Assembly: GCA_016125405.1 (NCBI GenBank)
Contig: WGLW01000021.1
Coordinates: 83,870-147,869, forward strand
Direction: 5' to 3'
Source of the DNA: Alphaproteobacteria bacterium
GTDB taxonomy: Bacteria > Pseudomonadota > Alphaproteobacteria > Caulobacterales > Hyphomonadaceae
Length of the DNA: 64,000 nt
Part shown: piece by piece, positions 37,816 through 48,266 of the stretch
How the letters are laid out: each line of letters starts with the position of its first letter
How positions within the stretch are numbered: the stretch's first letter is position 1
The notes under the pieces: generated by a model
What the model was told of the DNA's origin: nothing
What the model saw: only the letters and a program-made list of their open reading frames with translations
Database searches by the model: none
Position numbers and translations under genes: made by a program

Positions 37816-40523
37816 TTGGCCAGCGCAGCCTTCACTGCGGCGATGGCGTCCGCCGCCCTGGCGCCGTCCGGGCCGCCGGCCTGAGCCATGTCTGGCCGGC
37901 CGCCGCCGCCGGACCCGCCGAGCGCCGAGGCCGCGACCTTGACCAGATCGACCGCGCTGAACTTCGCTTTCAGATCGTCGGTCACGCCGACCACGACCGC
38001 GGCCTTGCCGTCGTTCACCGCCACAAACACGGCGACGCCCGAGCCAAGCGATTTCTTGGCCTCATCCGCCATCGACTTCAGGTCCTTCGCGGCGACGCCT
38101 TCGGCGATCTTGCCGATGAACTTCACGCCCGCGACGTCCTCCGGGCCGGAGGCCGCGCCGCCGCCGCCCATCGCCAGCTTGCGGCGCGCATCCGCGAGAT
38201 CCTGCTCCAGCTTGCGGCGCTGATCGGCCAGCACCGCAACGCGCGCGGGGGCGTCTGCAATCGGCGACTTGAGCTGGTCGGCTATCTCCCGCGCCACGGA
38301 GGCGCGTGACTTGAGGAAGGCCAGCGCCGCAGCGCCCGTTGCGCCCTCGATCCGCCGGATGCCGGCGGAAACGCCGCTTTCGCCCGTGACCACGAAGAGC
38401 GCGATATCGCCCGTGCGGCCAACGTGCGTGCCGCCGCAGAGCTCGACCGAATAGGGCGTATTTGCCTCCGTCGGCGAATTGCCGAGGCGCAGCACGCGAA
38501 CGATCTCGCCATATTTTTCGCCGAACAGCGCCAACGCTCCGGCCTTCACGGCGGCTTCGGGAGACATCTCGCGCACCTCGGCCGGCGCGTTCTGCCGGAT
38601 CACCGCGTTGACCTCTTCTTCCACCGCGTCGATGTCGTCGCGGGTGAGCGGCGCCGGGTGCGAGAAGTCGAAGCGGAAATAGTCGGCCTCGACCAGCGAG
38701 CCCTTCTGCGACACATGGCGGCCCAGCCGGTTGCGCAACGCCGCGTGCAACAGGTGGGTGGCGGAATGGTTGGCGCGAATGCGGGCGCGGCGGACGCGGT
38801 TGATCTTGAGTTCGGCGAGGTCGCCGGTCTTTGCCGTTCCCTCGGTCATCTCGCCGATGTGGGCGAAGACGTCGCCCGCCCGCTTCTGCATGTCGTCGAC
38901 GCGGAAACGACCGCCGCCGGCGAACAGGATCTCGCCCTTGTCGCCGGACTGGCCGCCGGATTCGGCGTAGAACGGCGTGTGGTCGAACACGAGTTCAGCC
39001 TTGTCGCCCTTGCCGAGAGATGCCTTCCGCACGCCATCCACGAGGATGGCGGAGAGCATTCCGCTGGTTTCCTCGACATCATAGCCGCGGAAATCCGTCG
39101 CGCCCGAGGCGTCGCGAACGGCGAACCAGACTTCACCCGAACCGGTTTCGCCCGAACCCTTCCAGCTTTCCTGGCTGCGCGCGCGCTGCTCTTCCATCGC
39201 CGCCTTGAAGCCGGCCTCGTCGACCGAGAGATCGCGGGCGCGGAGAACGTCCTGCGTGAGGTCGAGCGGGAAACCGAAGGTGTCGTAGAGCCGGAACGCC
39301 GTTTCGCCGGCCAGGACGCCGCCCTTGCCGATGCCGGCGGTGGCTTCATCCAGCAGTTGAAGTCCGCGGCCCAGCGTGCGCTGGAAGCTGGCTTCTTCCT
39401 GCGACAGCACGCTTTCGATCGCCGCCTGGGCGCGGCCAAGTTCGGGATAGGCTTCGCCCATCTCGTCAACCAGCGTCTGCACCAGACGGTACATCGACGG
39501 CTCGCGCGCGCCGAGCATGTGGCCGTGGCGCATGGCGCGCCGCATGATGCGGCGCAGGACGTAGCCGCGCCCGTCATTCGATGGCATGACGCCGTCGGCG
39601 ATCAGGAAGGATGTGGCGCGGAGATGGTCCGCGATGACGCGGAACGAGGCTGTCTGCTCACCCTTCGCCTTGACGCCGTAGACCTCTTCCTCGGCGGCGA
39701 TCAGGTTGGCGAACAGATCGATCTCGTAGTTCGAGTGGACGCCCTGCAGGATGGCGGAAATGCGCTCGAGCCCCATGCCCGTGTCGATCGACGGCTTGGG
39801 AAGGGGCGTGCGCGACCCGTCCTGCGCCTGGTCGAACTGCATGAAGACGAGGTTCCAGATCTCGATGAACCGGTCGCCGTCCTGGTCCGGCGAGCCGGGC
39901 GGGCCGCCGGGAATCTTGTCGCCGTGGTCGTAGAAGATTTCCGAACAGGGACCGCACGGGCCGGTATCGCCCATCGACCAGAAATTGTCCGATGTCGGAA
40001 TACGGATGATCCGCGAGTCCGGCAGGCCGGAAATCTTGCGCCAGAGGGCGGCGGCCTCCTCATCTTCGGAATAGACCGTGGCGAGCAGTTTTTCCGGCGG
40101 CAGGCCGAAGGAGCCGGTGACCAGCTTCCAGGCGTATTCGATCGCCTGCTCCTTGAAGTAGTCGCCGAAGGAGAAGTTGCCGAGCATTTCGAAGAAGGTG
40201 TGGTGGCGCGCCGTGTAGCCCACATTGTCGAGGTCATTGTGCTTGCCGCCGGCGCGGACGCATTTCTGCGACGAGGCCGCGCGCGGCGCGAACGGCTTTT
40301 CGACCCCTGTGAAGATGTTCTTGAACGGCACCATGCCGGCGTTGGTGAACAGCAGCGTCGCATCGCCCTGGGGGACGAGCGGCGCAGACGGTTTCACGAC
40401 GTGTCCCGACCTGGCGAAGAAGTCGAGAAACTCCGCCCGGATCGCGTTGACGCTGGTCGCGGTGCCCGCCTTCTTGCCCGCTGAAGCGGCGGCGGATGGG
40501 CTGGACGGACGTCGGGTCGGCAT
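37812..40523 (-). CDS. alaS: Alanyl-tRNA synthetase
   Basis: A 903-residue class II synthetase that charges tRNA-Ala and clears mischarged Ser and Gly. The catalytic core starts [16 protein letters not shown]...[17 protein letters not shown]. The editing domain has the zinc ligands HSATH and CGGTH. A C-terminal DHHA1-like domain follows ([13 protein letters not shown]). The ATG at 40523 gives about 25 extra low-complexity residues relative to typical AlaS (about 875-880), so a later start cannot be excluded. It lies downstream of recA with a gap of more than 200 bases. Confidence 0.97.
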   Translation of the reverse strand: MPTRRPSSPSAAASAGKKAGTATSVNAIRAEFLDFFARSGHVVKPSAPLVPQGDATLLFTNAGMVPFKNIFTGVEKPFAPRAASSQKCVRAGGKHNDLDNVGYTARHHTFFEMLGNFSFGDYFKEQAIEYAWKLVTGSFGLPPEKLLATVYSEDEEAAALWRKISGLPDSRIIRIPTSDNFWSMGDTGPCGPCSEIFYDHGDKIPGGPPGSPDQDGDRFIEIWNLVFMQFDQAQDGSRTPLPKPSIDTGMGLERISAILQGVHSNYEIDLFANLIAAEEEVYGVKAKGEQTASFRVIADHLRATSFLIADGVMPSNDGRGYVLRRIMRRAMRHGHMLGAREPSMYRLVQTLVDEMGEAYPELGRAQAAIESVLSQEEASFQRTLGRGLQLLDEATAGIGKGGVLAGETAFRLYDTFGFPLDLTQDVLRARDLSVDEAGFKAAMEEQRARSQESWKGSGETGSGEVWFAVRDASGATDFRGYDVEETSGMLSAILVDGVRKASLGKGDKAELVFDHTPFYAESGGQSGDKGEILFAGGGRFRVDDMQKRAGDVFAHIGEMTEGTAKTGDLAELKINRVRRARIRANHSATHLLHAALRNRLGRHVSQKGSLVEADYFRFDFSHPAPLTRDDIDAVEEEVNAVIRQNAPAEVREMSPEAAVKAGALALFGEKYGEIVRVLRLGNSPTEANTPYSVELCGGTHVGRTGDIALFVVTGESGVSAGIRRIEGATGAAALAFLKSRASVAREIADQLKSPIADAPARVAVLADQRRKLEQDLADARRKLAMGGGGAASGPEDVAGVKFIGKIAEGVAAKDLKSMADEAKKSLGSGVAVFVAVNDGKAAVVVGVTDDLKAKFSAVDLVKVAASALGGSGGGGRPDMAQAGGPDGARAADAIAAVKAALAN

Positions 40524-40750
40524 GAACAGGGCTCCGCGGGCGAATTCGCCGGCCGCAACGGCGGCGCGCATCTGCCCCGGATACAACGACCGCGGCGGAC
40601 AGGGCGATATAAGCCCCGCCCGCCGCGGCGCCAAGTTCAGGCGCCGGTGTCGGCGACCTTATCAGCCGCAGGGAGGAAACCGGCCTGAACCGGGACCTGA
40701 AGCCGGACAGCGGCCGGTAAACCGGAACCCGCGCCCGTCCTCCGCCCCTT

Positions 40751-41824
40751 TCAGCCTTCCGCGGCTTCGTCCCCGCTTTCCTCGCCGACCAGCAACGTCT
40801 CGGATATCAGCCCGGCGTTCTTGCGGACGGTGTCCTCGATCTCGTGCGCGATCGCGGGGTTGTCCTTGAGGAATTTCCGCGCGTTCTCACGGCCCTGACC
40901 GATACGCTGGGAGCCATAGGAGAACCACGATCCCGCCTTGTCGATCACGTTGGCCTTGACGCCGAGATCGATCAGCTCGCCCGTCTTGGAGATGCCCTCG
41001 CCATAGATCACGTCGAACTCGACCTGCCGGAAGGGCGGCGCGACCTTGTTCTTGACCACCTTCACCCGGGTCTGGTTGCCGATCACCTCGTCACGATCCT
41101 TGATCGCCCCGATGCGGCGGATGTCGAGCCGCACCGACGAATAGAATTTCAGCGCATTGCCGCCCGTGGTCGTTTCGGGCGAGCCATACATGACGCCGAT
41201 CTTCATGCGGATCTGGTTGATGAAGATCACCATCGTCTTCGACTTCGAGATCGAGCCGGTCAGCTTCCGCAGCGCCTGGCTCATCAGGCGCGCCTGAAGG
41301 CCCGGCAGGCTGTCGCCCATCTCGCCTTCCAGCTCGGCGCGCGGCGTCAGCGCCGCAACCGAGTCGACCACGAGAACATCGACAGCGCCGGACCGCACCA
41401 GTGTGTCTGCGATCTCAAGCGCCTGCTCGCCCGTATCGGGCTGGGACACCAGCAGGTCATCCAGATCGACGCCCAGCTTGGCGGCGTAGGTGGGATCAAG
41501 CGCGTGCTCGGCGTCGATGAAGGCGCTTACGCCGCCGCTCTTCTGGGCTTCGGCGACGACATGAAGGGCGAGCGTGGTCTTGCCGGAACTTTCCGGCCCG
41601 TAGATCTCGATGATGCGCCCCTTGGGCAGGCCGCCTATCCCGAGCGCAATGTCGAGACCGAGCGATCCGGTCGACACAGCTTCGATGTCCAGCGCCTGCT
41701 GGTCGCCCAGGCGCATGATGGAACCCTTGCCGAAGCTGCGCTCGATCTGCCCGAGCGCTGTCTCCAGAGCCTTCGACTTGTCCATGCCTGAATTGTCCAC
41801 CACCCGAAGCGTCGCGCTCGCCAT
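40751..41824 (-). CDS. recA: Recombinase RecA
   Basis: 357 residues from the ATG at 41824, favoured because GGAG precedes it at 6 bases; the ATG at 41845 has none. Walker A is GPESSGKTT, Walker [32 protein letters not shown] is the L2 region. The acidic C-terminal tail ([11 protein letters not shown]) is usual. It drives strand exchange and, as a filament, LexA self-cleavage. A perfect palindrome upstream is a candidate SOS operator. alaS follows. Confidence 0.98.
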   Translation of the reverse strand: MASATLRVVDNSGMDKSKALETALGQIERSFGKGSIMRLGDQQALDIEAVSTGSLGLDIALGIGGLPKGRIIEIYGPESSGKTTLALHVVAEAQKSGGVSAFIDAEHALDPTYAAKLGVDLDDLLVSQPDTGEQALEIADTLVRSGAVDVLVVDSVAALTPRAELEGEMGDSLPGLQARLMSQALRKLTGSISKSKTMVIFINQIRMKIGVMYGSPETTTGGNALKFYSSVRLDIRRIGAIKDRDEVIGNQTRVKVVKNKVAPPFRQVEFDVIYGEGISKTGELIDLGVKANVIDKAGSWFSYGSQRIGQGRENARKFLKDNPAIAHEIEDTVRKNAGLISETLLVGEESGDEAAEG

Positions 41825-41887
41825 ATCGATCTCCACCTCTGCCATGGGGGGCGAAAGCGGGCAAACCGCGCCACCAACCCTTCAAGG

Positions 41888-41907
41888 CATTTGTACTACA
41901 AATGTTC
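41888..41907. promoter_or_regulatory. Candidate LexA/SOS operator and promoter of recA
   Basis: CATTTGTACTACAAATG (41888-41904) is a 17-base perfect palindrome. Overlapping it, GTAC-N7-GTTC (41893-41907) is one base off the alphaproteobacterial SOS box GTTC-N7-GTTC. On the minus strand TTGTTC (41917-41912) and TACAAA (41895-41890), 16 bases apart, could be the -35 and -10, placing the site on the promoter. The factor is not proven. Confidence 0.55.
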
Positions 41908-41963
41908 TCATGAACAAAGCGTGAAAGTCGTTCCGGCTGAAAAAATCTCTGGGTCCGCGCGAT

Positions 41964-42371
41964 TCAGGCCTGTCTTGGCGCAAAAACCCAGAAGCGGGAC
42001 AGGGTGTAGTTGATCATGAGGGAGACCATCGCGCCCAGCCAGATATAGCTGGCGGCCCCGACCAGGCCCGGCTCGTGCCAGGCTTCCAGGAGGGCGATGA
42101 GGCCGATTCGGCCCACCATCGAAAGCGCCGACGAAATCACCGTCTGGATCATCCGGCGTGCGGACGTGCGGGAATTCGGGCGAGCGAAGGTCCAGTGTTC
42201 GTGGACGAAATAGAAGGCGGAGCTGACAATCCCGTAGGCGATCGCCGCCGCCAGCCAGACGGGCACGTCGAAGATGCGGCGACCCGCGAGCGCGAGCGCG
42301 ACATCGACGCCGAACGCAGCAGCGGAAACCACCAGGAACCGCAGCGCCGACCTGCCCTCATGGGAGGACAT
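41964..42371 (-). CDS. GtrA-family membrane protein
   Basis: 135 residues from the ATG at 42371, chosen for GAGGGA five bases upstream; the frame is open 11 codons further. Four membrane segments and the GtrA patterns FLVVSAAAFGVDVALALAG, AYGIVSSAFYFVHEHWTF and the ending INYTLSRFWVF are clear. GtrA-like proteins are thought to help flip lipid-linked sugars. It lies upstream of recA on the same strand; no glycosyltransferase is adjacent. Confidence 0.88.
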   Translation of the reverse strand: MSSHEGRSALRFLVVSAAAFGVDVALALAGRRIFDVPVWLAAAIAYGIVSSAFYFVHEHWTFARPNSRTSARRMIQTVISSALSMVGRIGLIALLEAWHEPGLVGAASYIWLGAMVSLMINYTLSRFWVFAPRQA

Positions 42372-42632
42372 TATTCCCTCGCCTGTGCTCATCACGGAGA
42401 CCAATTCCCTGGGGGACCCGTTCTCGCGCGCGAGCCGCCCCCTGCCGATCTACCTCGGACCCGCAGTCCGGGCCGTCAAGGGCTGGGCCTGTGGGCGGAC
42501 AAATGATGTTCGGAGCGTGTCGCCGGTACACAGTCCGGGTGATCCCTGACTTGGCCGGAGTCCTGCCTTAAGGTGTCCTCGCCGCCCGTCCGTGTTATGC
42601 CGCCCTGAACCAAGACGCCTTGAGGAGCCGAC

Positions 42633-43172
42633 ATGCGAACCTGCACCCTGTTTCTGATCGCCGCCGTTTCCGGTCTGGCTCTGGCTGCGTGTTCGCCGCA
42701 GGCACAGTCCGATGCGGCCGCCGCCGCCAGCGACGCCCAGAAGGCGCTGACCGAGCAGGTCGACAGCCTCAAATCGCAACTCGCATCCGCAGCGACTGTG
42801 GCCGACATGACCGCGCCTCATGCGGACGCCGGTCCCGCGGTCTATTTCGTCAACCTGAAAGACGGCGACACGGTTTCATCGCCCTTCCGGGTCGTCTTCG
42901 GCGTCTACGGGAAAGGCGTCGCGCCGGCCGGGACCGAGAAAGAGAACACAGGTCACCACCACCTGCTGATCGACACCGAGCTTACGGACGAGGAAATGAA
43001 GTTCGCCATCCCGAACGACGAGACGCACAAGCATTTCGGCGGCGGGCAGACCGAGACGGTGCTGACCCTTCCGCCGGGCCAGCATACCCTGCAGCTCGAC
43101 TTCGGCGACAAGGACCACAACCAGTTCAGCCCGCCGGTCATGTCGAAGAAGATCACGGTGACGGTTCAGTAG
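42633..43172 (+). CDS. DUF4399 lipoprotein
   Basis: 179 residues; GAGGAG precedes the ATG. The signal peptide ends in lipobox LAAC, so Cys20 is lipidated. A short coiled coil (about 30-58) is followed by the DUF4399 domain: VYFVNLKDGDTVSSPFRVVFGVYGKGVAPAG, ENTGHHHLLID, ETHKHFGGGQTET and LPPGQHTLQLDFGD. The His-rich loop looks able to bind metal. Envelope protein of unknown function. Confidence 0.9.
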   Translation: MRTCTLFLIAAVSGLALAACSPQAQSDAAAAASDAQKALTEQVDSLKSQLASAATVADMTAPHADAGPAVYFVNLKDGDTVSSPFRVVFGVYGKGVAPAGTEKENTGHHHLLIDTELTDEEMKFAIPNDETHKHFGGGQTETVLTLPPGQHTLQLDFGDKDHNQFSPPVMSKKITVTVQ

Positions 43173-43346
43173 GCGGGTTCGGCCTTCGGACGGGTCGAAA
43201 AGCTTCGCGAGGGCCGTGGCCAGCGCTTCCTCGCTGTAGGGCTTCCGTACGATCGGCGCCCCGTCGTCCGCGACCGGCGTGGAGGCGCCTTCGTCCAGAT
43301 TGGCATCGAGGACGGCAATCCCGCCGTTCCAGCCACTGTCAGCAGG
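43169..43346 (-). pseudogene. Remnant of a response-regulator receiver domain
   Basis: Read on the minus strand after a TAA at 43349-43347, the frame gives GGIAVLDANLDEGASTPVA, then DDGAPIVRKPYSEEALATAL and AKLF. This is the D-containing strand of a receiver (AVLDANL) joined directly to its Lys-Pro end (RKPYSEEAL), with the middle of the domain and the N-terminus missing. It runs into the DUF4399 3' end, has no start, and lies 20 bases beyond the cckA stop. It is best read as a decayed neighbour of cckA. Confidence 0.65.
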
Positions 43347-43365
43347 TTAGACAACCCGCTGCGGG

Positions 43366-45957
43366 CTAAGCTGCGTCCTTTTTCTCCAGCGCCTGAAGTT
43401 CGGCTTTCACGCGCTCGGCGAGCTGGCGGAGCGTGAACGGCTTGGGCAGGAAGGAGATGGCGCGCTCCTCTTCCAGCGTCCGGGCGAGGTCGCGTTCGGC
43501 GTAGCCGGAGATGAACATCACCCGCGTATTGGCCAGCCATGGCCGCGCCTCGCGAAGGAGCGCCGGGCCGTCCATGCCGGGCATCACGACGTCGGAGATC
43601 AGCAGGTCGATGTCGCCGGCGTTTTCCTTGATGATCTCAAGCGCCTTTTCGCCATCTGCCGCCTCGATCACCTGGTAGCCGCAGGATGCGAGAAGCTGCG
43701 AGGCGATGCCGCGCACGCCGTCCTCGTCCTCGACCAGCAGGATGCGTCCGCGACCCGCGAGATCGGCGCCCTTGGCCGTGGAGGGGACGGGCGCGGGCTG
43801 TTCGAAGACCGGGTCCTGCGGCGCCTCGTCCGCTTCGCCGGTCCAGGCGGGCAGGAAGATCTTGAAGGTGGTGCCCCGACCGACCTTCGAGACCGGATAG
43901 ATGTAGCCGCCGGACTGCTTGACGATGCCGTAGACGGTCGCAAGGCCAAGGCCGGTGCCGTGGCCGACATCCTTGGTGGTGAAGAACGGCTCGAAAATCT
44001 TCTGCATCAGCTCGGGCGGGATGCCCGCGCCGGTGTCGACCACTTCGATCAACACGTAGTCGCCCTCGGTGACGTGGACGAAGCCATCCTTGCGCGCCGC
44101 CGCTGCATCCGCCTTGGAGGTCCGGATGGTGAGATTGCCGCCGCCATTCTTCTCGATCATGGCGTCGCGGGCGTTGGTGCAGAGGTTGGTGAGCGCCGTC
44201 TCGATCTGCCCCTTGTCGGCCTTGACGCGCGGCAGGTCGCGACCGTGGACGATATCGAGCTTGATGCGCTCGTCGATGATGTCGCGCAGCAGGACGTAAT
44301 AGTCCGACAGCACGTCTGACACGTCGAACACGTCCTGGCGGAATACCTGCTTGCGGGAGTACGCCAGCAGCGTGCGGACAAGCTCCGCGCCACGCGACGC
44401 GAACTCGTTGATCGACTTCAGCTCGAAGAAGGTGGGATCGCCCGGCGGGTGCCGGACCTGCAGCTTGTTGACGTTGAGAATGATGCCCTGAAGCAGGTTG
44501 TTGAAGTCGTGCGCCAGCTCTCCAGCCAGCTGGCCGATCGCCTGCAGCTTCGACCCCTGCGCGACGCGCTGTTCGAGCATCTTCTTCTCGGTCGTGTCGA
44601 TGACGTAGGCGGCGCTGGGGCGGCCCTGCCGGTCGATGGCGATGAAGACGTCCACAGACTTGGAGGTTTCCCCGGCGAGTTTCAGGTTAACCGCGCCGTC
44701 CAGCGCCTTGCCAAGCTCCTCGGCGAGTTTCGCCGGCCCCTGGTCCGCCACGAAGAGATCCGCGAAGCGGGCGCCGGGCTGGGCCCTGCCTTCGGTCATG
44801 TCCAGCAACGCCCGGTTGGCGTCCAGCATGACGGCGCTTTCCACGCCATCGCCGTCGAGGCGGACGACGCCGAAGGGCGCATCGGCGAACATGGTGTCGT
44901 CGCCGCGAACGGCGCGCTGCTGCGACGCCTCGACTGCGGCCGGCATGGGCGGACCGCGCCGGGCCGAGCTTTCGGGAGAGTTCGAGACGTAAACTATGGA
45001 ACGCGTCAGCGATTCCGGGCCCTTGCCGGACCAGGTGGTGATGAGCTGCGCCGGCGTTTCAACACCATCGCGGGCGCGCATCACCACTTCAGCGCGCTGG
45101 CTGGCGGCGCCGCGCACTTCGCGGCGCATGAGCTTCAGGCCTTCCGGCCGAAGAATGTCCTCAAGCCGCAGGCCGGCGGGTTCTTCTGGTAGCCCGAGCA
45201 TGGCGCGCAGCGTCTGGTTGACATAGACGACGCGGCCGTCGCGCCGCGCGGAGAAGAAGCCAACCGGCGCATCCTCGACATAAAGCGCGCGGGGATCGAC
45301 AGAGCCGGACGCGGCCGCTGAGGCATCGACGCGGCGAAGACGCCAGAGCGCCTTTGACTTGCCCAGCGGAGCCACGCTGGCTTCGTACTGGGTCGGGATG
45401 TGGGCGTCGCCGATGAGAATGGCGGGCAGCACCTCGGTGCGCCGAGCGCCGGCTTTCACGGCTTTCGAGAGGCGATAGATCGGCGCCGCCATTCCCGGAT
45501 TGGCGCCGAACAGACGGTCGATCGAGGGGGCATGGCTCGAATCGCCAAGGTCGTTGGCGACCTGGGCGAGTTCGAGATAGGCCGGGTTGGCCGCAACGGT
45601 GGCGCCTCCGCGGTCCGAGACCAGCGCGGCTTCCTCGAGCGCCTCCAGCCAGACCAGCTTGCGGGTTGTCTGGGCCGCGGCCTCGGCCGCCCCGCGTTCG
45701 GGAAAGACGCCCAGACGACGCCCGGCGCCCTTCATGAGCCACAGGGTCAGCACCAGCGCCATCGCGCCGAGCGCGATGACCAGCACAGCGCCCGACGGGC
45801 CGACCGCCTGGCTCCAGGTGAGCGCCACGCCCGCCGCGCCGCCTGCGACGGCAAGCGAGGTCCAGAAGGCGATCTGCAGCCAGTCGAACCCCTTGCTTTC
45901 CGCGTGGGCGGGGGTTTCGGCCACTTCGTCCTCTTTGAGGTCGGGCGCGTCAGACAT
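43366..45957 (-). CDS. cckA: CckA-type hybrid histidine kinase
   Basis: 863 residues from the ATG at 45957. Two membrane segments lie at about 26-48 and 56-76, then PAS-like regions. The HisKA has H483 in [13 protein letters not shown], a phrase diagnostic of CckA; the HATPase has [18 protein letters not shown] and [12 protein letters not shown]; the receiver has D789 in [13 protein letters not shown]. CckA feeds phosphate via ChpT to CtrA and CpdR, controlling the alphaproteobacterial cell cycle and motility. It is larger than the Caulobacter protein (691). It lies directly after flhB on the same strand. Confidence 0.93.
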   Translation of the reverse strand: MSDAPDLKEDEVAETPAHAESKGFDWLQIAFWTSLAVAGGAAGVALTWSQAVGPSGAVLVIALGAMALVLTLWLMKGAGRRLGVFPERGAAEAAAQTTRKLVWLEALEEAALVSDRGGATVAANPAYLELAQVANDLGDSSHAPSIDRLFGANPGMAAPIYRLSKAVKAGARRTEVLPAILIGDAHIPTQYEASVAPLGKSKALWRLRRVDASAAASGSVDPRALYVEDAPVGFFSARRDGRVVYVNQTLRAMLGLPEEPAGLRLEDILRPEGLKLMRREVRGAASQRAEVVMRARDGVETPAQLITTWSGKGPESLTRSIVYVSNSPESSARRGPPMPAAVEASQQRAVRGDDTMFADAPFGVVRLDGDGVESAVMLDANRALLDMTEGRAQPGARFADLFVADQGPAKLAEELGKALDGAVNLKLAGETSKSVDVFIAIDRQGRPSAAYVIDTTEKKMLEQRVAQGSKLQAIGQLAGELAHDFNNLLQGIILNVNKLQVRHPPGDPTFFELKSINEFASRGAELVRTLLAYSRKQVFRQDVFDVSDVLSDYYVLLRDIIDERIKLDIVHGRDLPRVKADKGQIETALTNLCTNARDAMIEKNGGGNLTIRTSKADAAAARKDGFVHVTEGDYVLIEVVDTGAGIPPELMQKIFEPFFTTKDVGHGTGLGLATVYGIVKQSGGYIYPVSKVGRGTTFKIFLPAWTGEADEAPQDPVFEQPAPVPSTAKGADLAGRGRILLVEDEDGVRGIASQLLASCGYQVIEAADGEKALEIIKENAGDIDLLISDVVMPGMDGPALLREARPWLANTRVMFISGYAERDLARTLEEERAISFLPKPFTLRQLAERVKAELQALEKKDAA

Positions 45958-46086
45958 GGGCGGGATTCCGTTTCTCGACTCGACAGTATTGAGGTGATTC
46001 GCAGCGATCGGGGCGGCCAAGGCGCGCAGGGGCCTGACGCACGGGCGAAGAGTTATTCACAGCACCAAACGGATGGGGCGACCGCA

Positions 46087-47157
46087 TCACCGCCTCCTCC
46101 CCTTGGCCGTATTGAGAACGAAGCCGATCACCTTGGCGACAGCCTCGAAATGCTCGCGCGGGATCGAGTCGTCCACCTCGACCGCGGCGAACAGCGCGCG
46201 CGCCAGGGGGACGTTCTCGATCATCGGAACGCCGGCCTCCTTCGCTACCTCGCGGATGCGCAACGCGACATCATCGACGCCCTTGGCGACGCAGACGGGC
46301 GCGGCGTCTGTCTCCGGCTCATACCGCAAGGCGACCGAATAGTGCGTCGGGTTGTTGATCACGACGGTGGCCTTCGGAACCGCAGCCAGCATCCGCTTCT
46401 TCGCGCGGGTCATCCGGATCATCCGCAACTTGGCCCGGATGTGCGGGTCGCCCTCGGATTGCTTGACCTCGTCCCGGATGTCGCGGCGTGACATCTTCAT
46501 GCGGTTCATGAAGCTCATGCGCTGCCAGAGATAATCGAGCGCGGCGATCAACCCGATGGCGATCAGCGCGGCGACGAACATCCGACCGGCGAGCGTTTGC
46601 GCCAGCGCCAGCAGGCCGCCTGGATCAAGCGTTCCGGCGCCGACGATGGTCGCCGCATGGGGCCAGATCGCATAGCCCATCGCAACGCCGACGGCGCCGA
46701 TCTTGAGGACGGCCTTGAGCAGGTTCATCCAGCCTTGCGGACCGAACATGCGCTCCAGCCCCTTGGCGGGCGACAGCTTGTTCAGGTCGGGCTTGATCTT
46801 CTCGAAGGTCCACAGCGGACGGACCTGGATGATGTGACCCATCACGGCGCCGACCAGCAAGGCGCCGAAGATCACGCCGAGCGGAGGCAATAGTGCGAGC
46901 AACAGCGCGCGCAACACATTCATCGCGCCGCCATCGGTCAGCCGGAACGCCTGGGGATGATCCATGATCCGCGCCAGCGGGTCTGCGATGGCGCGCGTGG
47001 CCGGGCCGGCGCCGGCGACGACGGCCGCCGCCGCCATCAGGAGGAACCACGCCGGCACGTCCTGGCTCTTGACGACATCGCCCTTCTTTCGCGCGTCATC
47101 CAGCCGCTTCTGGGTGGGATCTTCAGTCTTCTGGCTGTTGTCCTGCTCCTCCGCCAT
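46087..47157 (-). CDS. flhB: Flagellar export switch protein FlhB
   Basis: 356 residues. Four membrane segments are followed by a cytoplasmic domain with the autocleavage motif NPTH (N269-P270), needed to switch the flagellar secretion apparatus from rod/hook to filament substrates. The N-terminus EEQDNSQKTEDPTQKRLDDARKKGDV is typical. It starts 9 bases after fliR. Length is normal. Confidence 0.97.
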   Translation of the reverse strand: MAEEQDNSQKTEDPTQKRLDDARKKGDVVKSQDVPAWFLLMAAAAVVAGAGPATRAIADPLARIMDHPQAFRLTDGGAMNVLRALLLALLPPLGVIFGALLVGAVMGHIIQVRPLWTFEKIKPDLNKLSPAKGLERMFGPQGWMNLLKAVLKIGAVGVAMGYAIWPHAATIVGAGTLDPGGLLALAQTLAGRMFVAALIAIGLIAALDYLWQRMSFMNRMKMSRRDIRDEVKQSEGDPHIRAKLRMIRMTRAKKRMLAAVPKATVVINNPTHYSVALRYEPETDAAPVCVAKGVDDVALRIREVAKEAGVPMIENVPLARALFAAVEVDDSIPREHFEAVAKVIGFVLNTAKGRRR

Positions 47158-47166
47158 GTGCGCTCC

Positions 47167-47922
47167 CTAGTGTGGCGAGAGGAAGCGCGTTTCGCGCTCC
47201 ATCTCCGCCAGCCACACCATGAGCCCGCCGCCCAGCCCGACCGCGGTGATCGCCAGCCCCAGCAGGACCGAGAGCGGCATCGCGATCATGAAGACCTGAA
47301 GCTGGGGCATCAGGCGCGCGACGATCGCGAGCGAAACGTTGAACAGCAGCGAGAAGATCAGGACCGGCGCGGCGATCTGGATGCCAAGCCGGAACGCCCC
47401 CGATACCGCGTTGATGACAAACTGCGATGCATCGCCCACCGGCGGCATGGCGCCCGGCGGAAACACCGTATAGCTGTCCGCCGCCGCCTGGATCATCATC
47501 CGGTGCAGGCCCGCCGCCATGATCAGGACGACGCCCATCAGCGAGAAGAAGCCCGAAAAGATCGCCCCCGACTGGCTGGCGATGGGGTCGAGCTGTTGCG
47601 CAAAGCCCAGACCGGACGCCATGCCGACCGTGGCCCCGGCCACCTGAAGCGCGCTCATCATCAAACGGGCGCCGCCGCCGAGCAGCAGGCCGATCAGGAT
47701 TTCGCTGATGAGCATCGGGATGCCAGCCGCGATGGACGAAGGCGCGGCCGGTATCTGGCCGGACAGGGACGGCGCCAGCGCCGCCGTGACAAGCACTGCG
47801 GCAGCTAGCCTCAGCGTGGCGGGCGTCGCCTGCTCGCCCCAGCCCGGCGCCAGCATCAGTACGGACCCGAGCCGCGCAAAGAGCAGCGCGCCGATCCAGG
47901 CATATTGCGACAGCCAGTCCAG
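47167..47922 (-). CDS. fliR: Flagellar export protein FliR, apparently CTG start
   Basis: 251 residues if started at the CTG at 47922. The frame begins LDWLSQYAWIGALLFARLGSVLMLAPGWGEQATPA, the expected first FliR helix; the first ATG (47856) would cut that helix off and give only 229 residues. No ATG, GTG or TTG occurs between the upstream stop and 47856, while GAGGAGGG stands about 8 bases before the CTG. FliR forms the flagellar export gate with FliP and FliQ. Six hydrophobic segments and the FAQQLDP loop fit the family. Its ribosome site overlaps the fliQ stop. Confidence 0.9.
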   Translation of the reverse strand: MDWLSQYAWIGALLFARLGSVLMLAPGWGEQATPATLRLAAAVLVTAALAPSLSGQIPAAPSSIAAGIPMLISEILIGLLLGGGARLMMSALQVAGATVGMASGLGFAQQLDPIASQSGAIFSGFFSLMGVVLIMAAGLHRMMIQAAADSYTVFPPGAMPPVGDASQFVINAVSGAFRLGIQIAAPVLIFSLLFNVSLAIVARLMPQLQVFMIAMPLSVLLGLAITAVGLGGGLMVWLAEMERETRFLSPH

Positions 47923-47935
47923 GACCGGACCCTCC

Positions 47936-48199
47936 TCAGAAGTCGGCGATGCGCGCGAAGATGTGGTTCGAGAAGCCGCCCAGCGTCGCTCCCATGAGCG
48001 GCAGGAAGATCAGCAGCGCCGCGAAGATCACGAGAATCTTGGGGACGTAGACCAGCGTGATTTCCTGGATCTGGGTCAGCGCCTGGAAGAACGCGATGAC
48101 GAGACCGATCACCAGTCCGGCGATCATCGCCGGGGCGCACATGATCACCGTCGCCCAGAGCGCTTCGCGCCCAAGATCGAGAACTTCTCCGCCGTTCAT
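47936..48199 (-). CDS. fliQ: Flagellar export protein FliQ
   Basis: 87 residues from the ATG at 48199, which has GAGG 8 bases upstream; an ATG two codons earlier has worse spacing. Two hydrophobic hairpin helices, with IMCAPAMIAGLVIGLVIAFFQALTQIQEITLVYVPKI, are diagnostic. It forms the export gate with FliP and FliR. First gene of fliQ-fliR-flhB-cckA on this strand. Confidence 0.96.
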   Translation of the reverse strand: MNGGEVLDLGREALWATVIMCAPAMIAGLVIGLVIAFFQALTQIQEITLVYVPKILVIFAALLIFLPLMGATLGGFSNHIFARIADF

Positions 48200-48239
48200 G
48201 CGCATCGCCTCGGAATTTGGGGTAGGCAGAAATTGCCGC

Positions 48240-48266
48240 GTTAACCCTTTCAGCCGAAAGGTTAAC
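48240..48266. promoter_or_regulatory. 27-base inverted repeat upstream of fliQ
   Basis: GTTAACCCTTTC and GAAAGGTTAAC face each other around AGCC; the arms are near-complementary with one base bulged. Both ends carry TTAACC-type half-sites, as in CtrA-binding sequences, but here inverted instead of the direct TTAA-N7-TTAA. It lies 40-65 bases before the fliQ start, in the divergent gap with the Pro-rich gene, and could bind CtrA or another flagellar regulator. Confidence 0.45.

Noticed and set aside
38424..40484. A plus-strand open frame of nearly 690 codons opposite alaS
   Set aside because: It is the usual antisense opening of a high-GC gene; alaS motifs cover the whole region on the minus strand.
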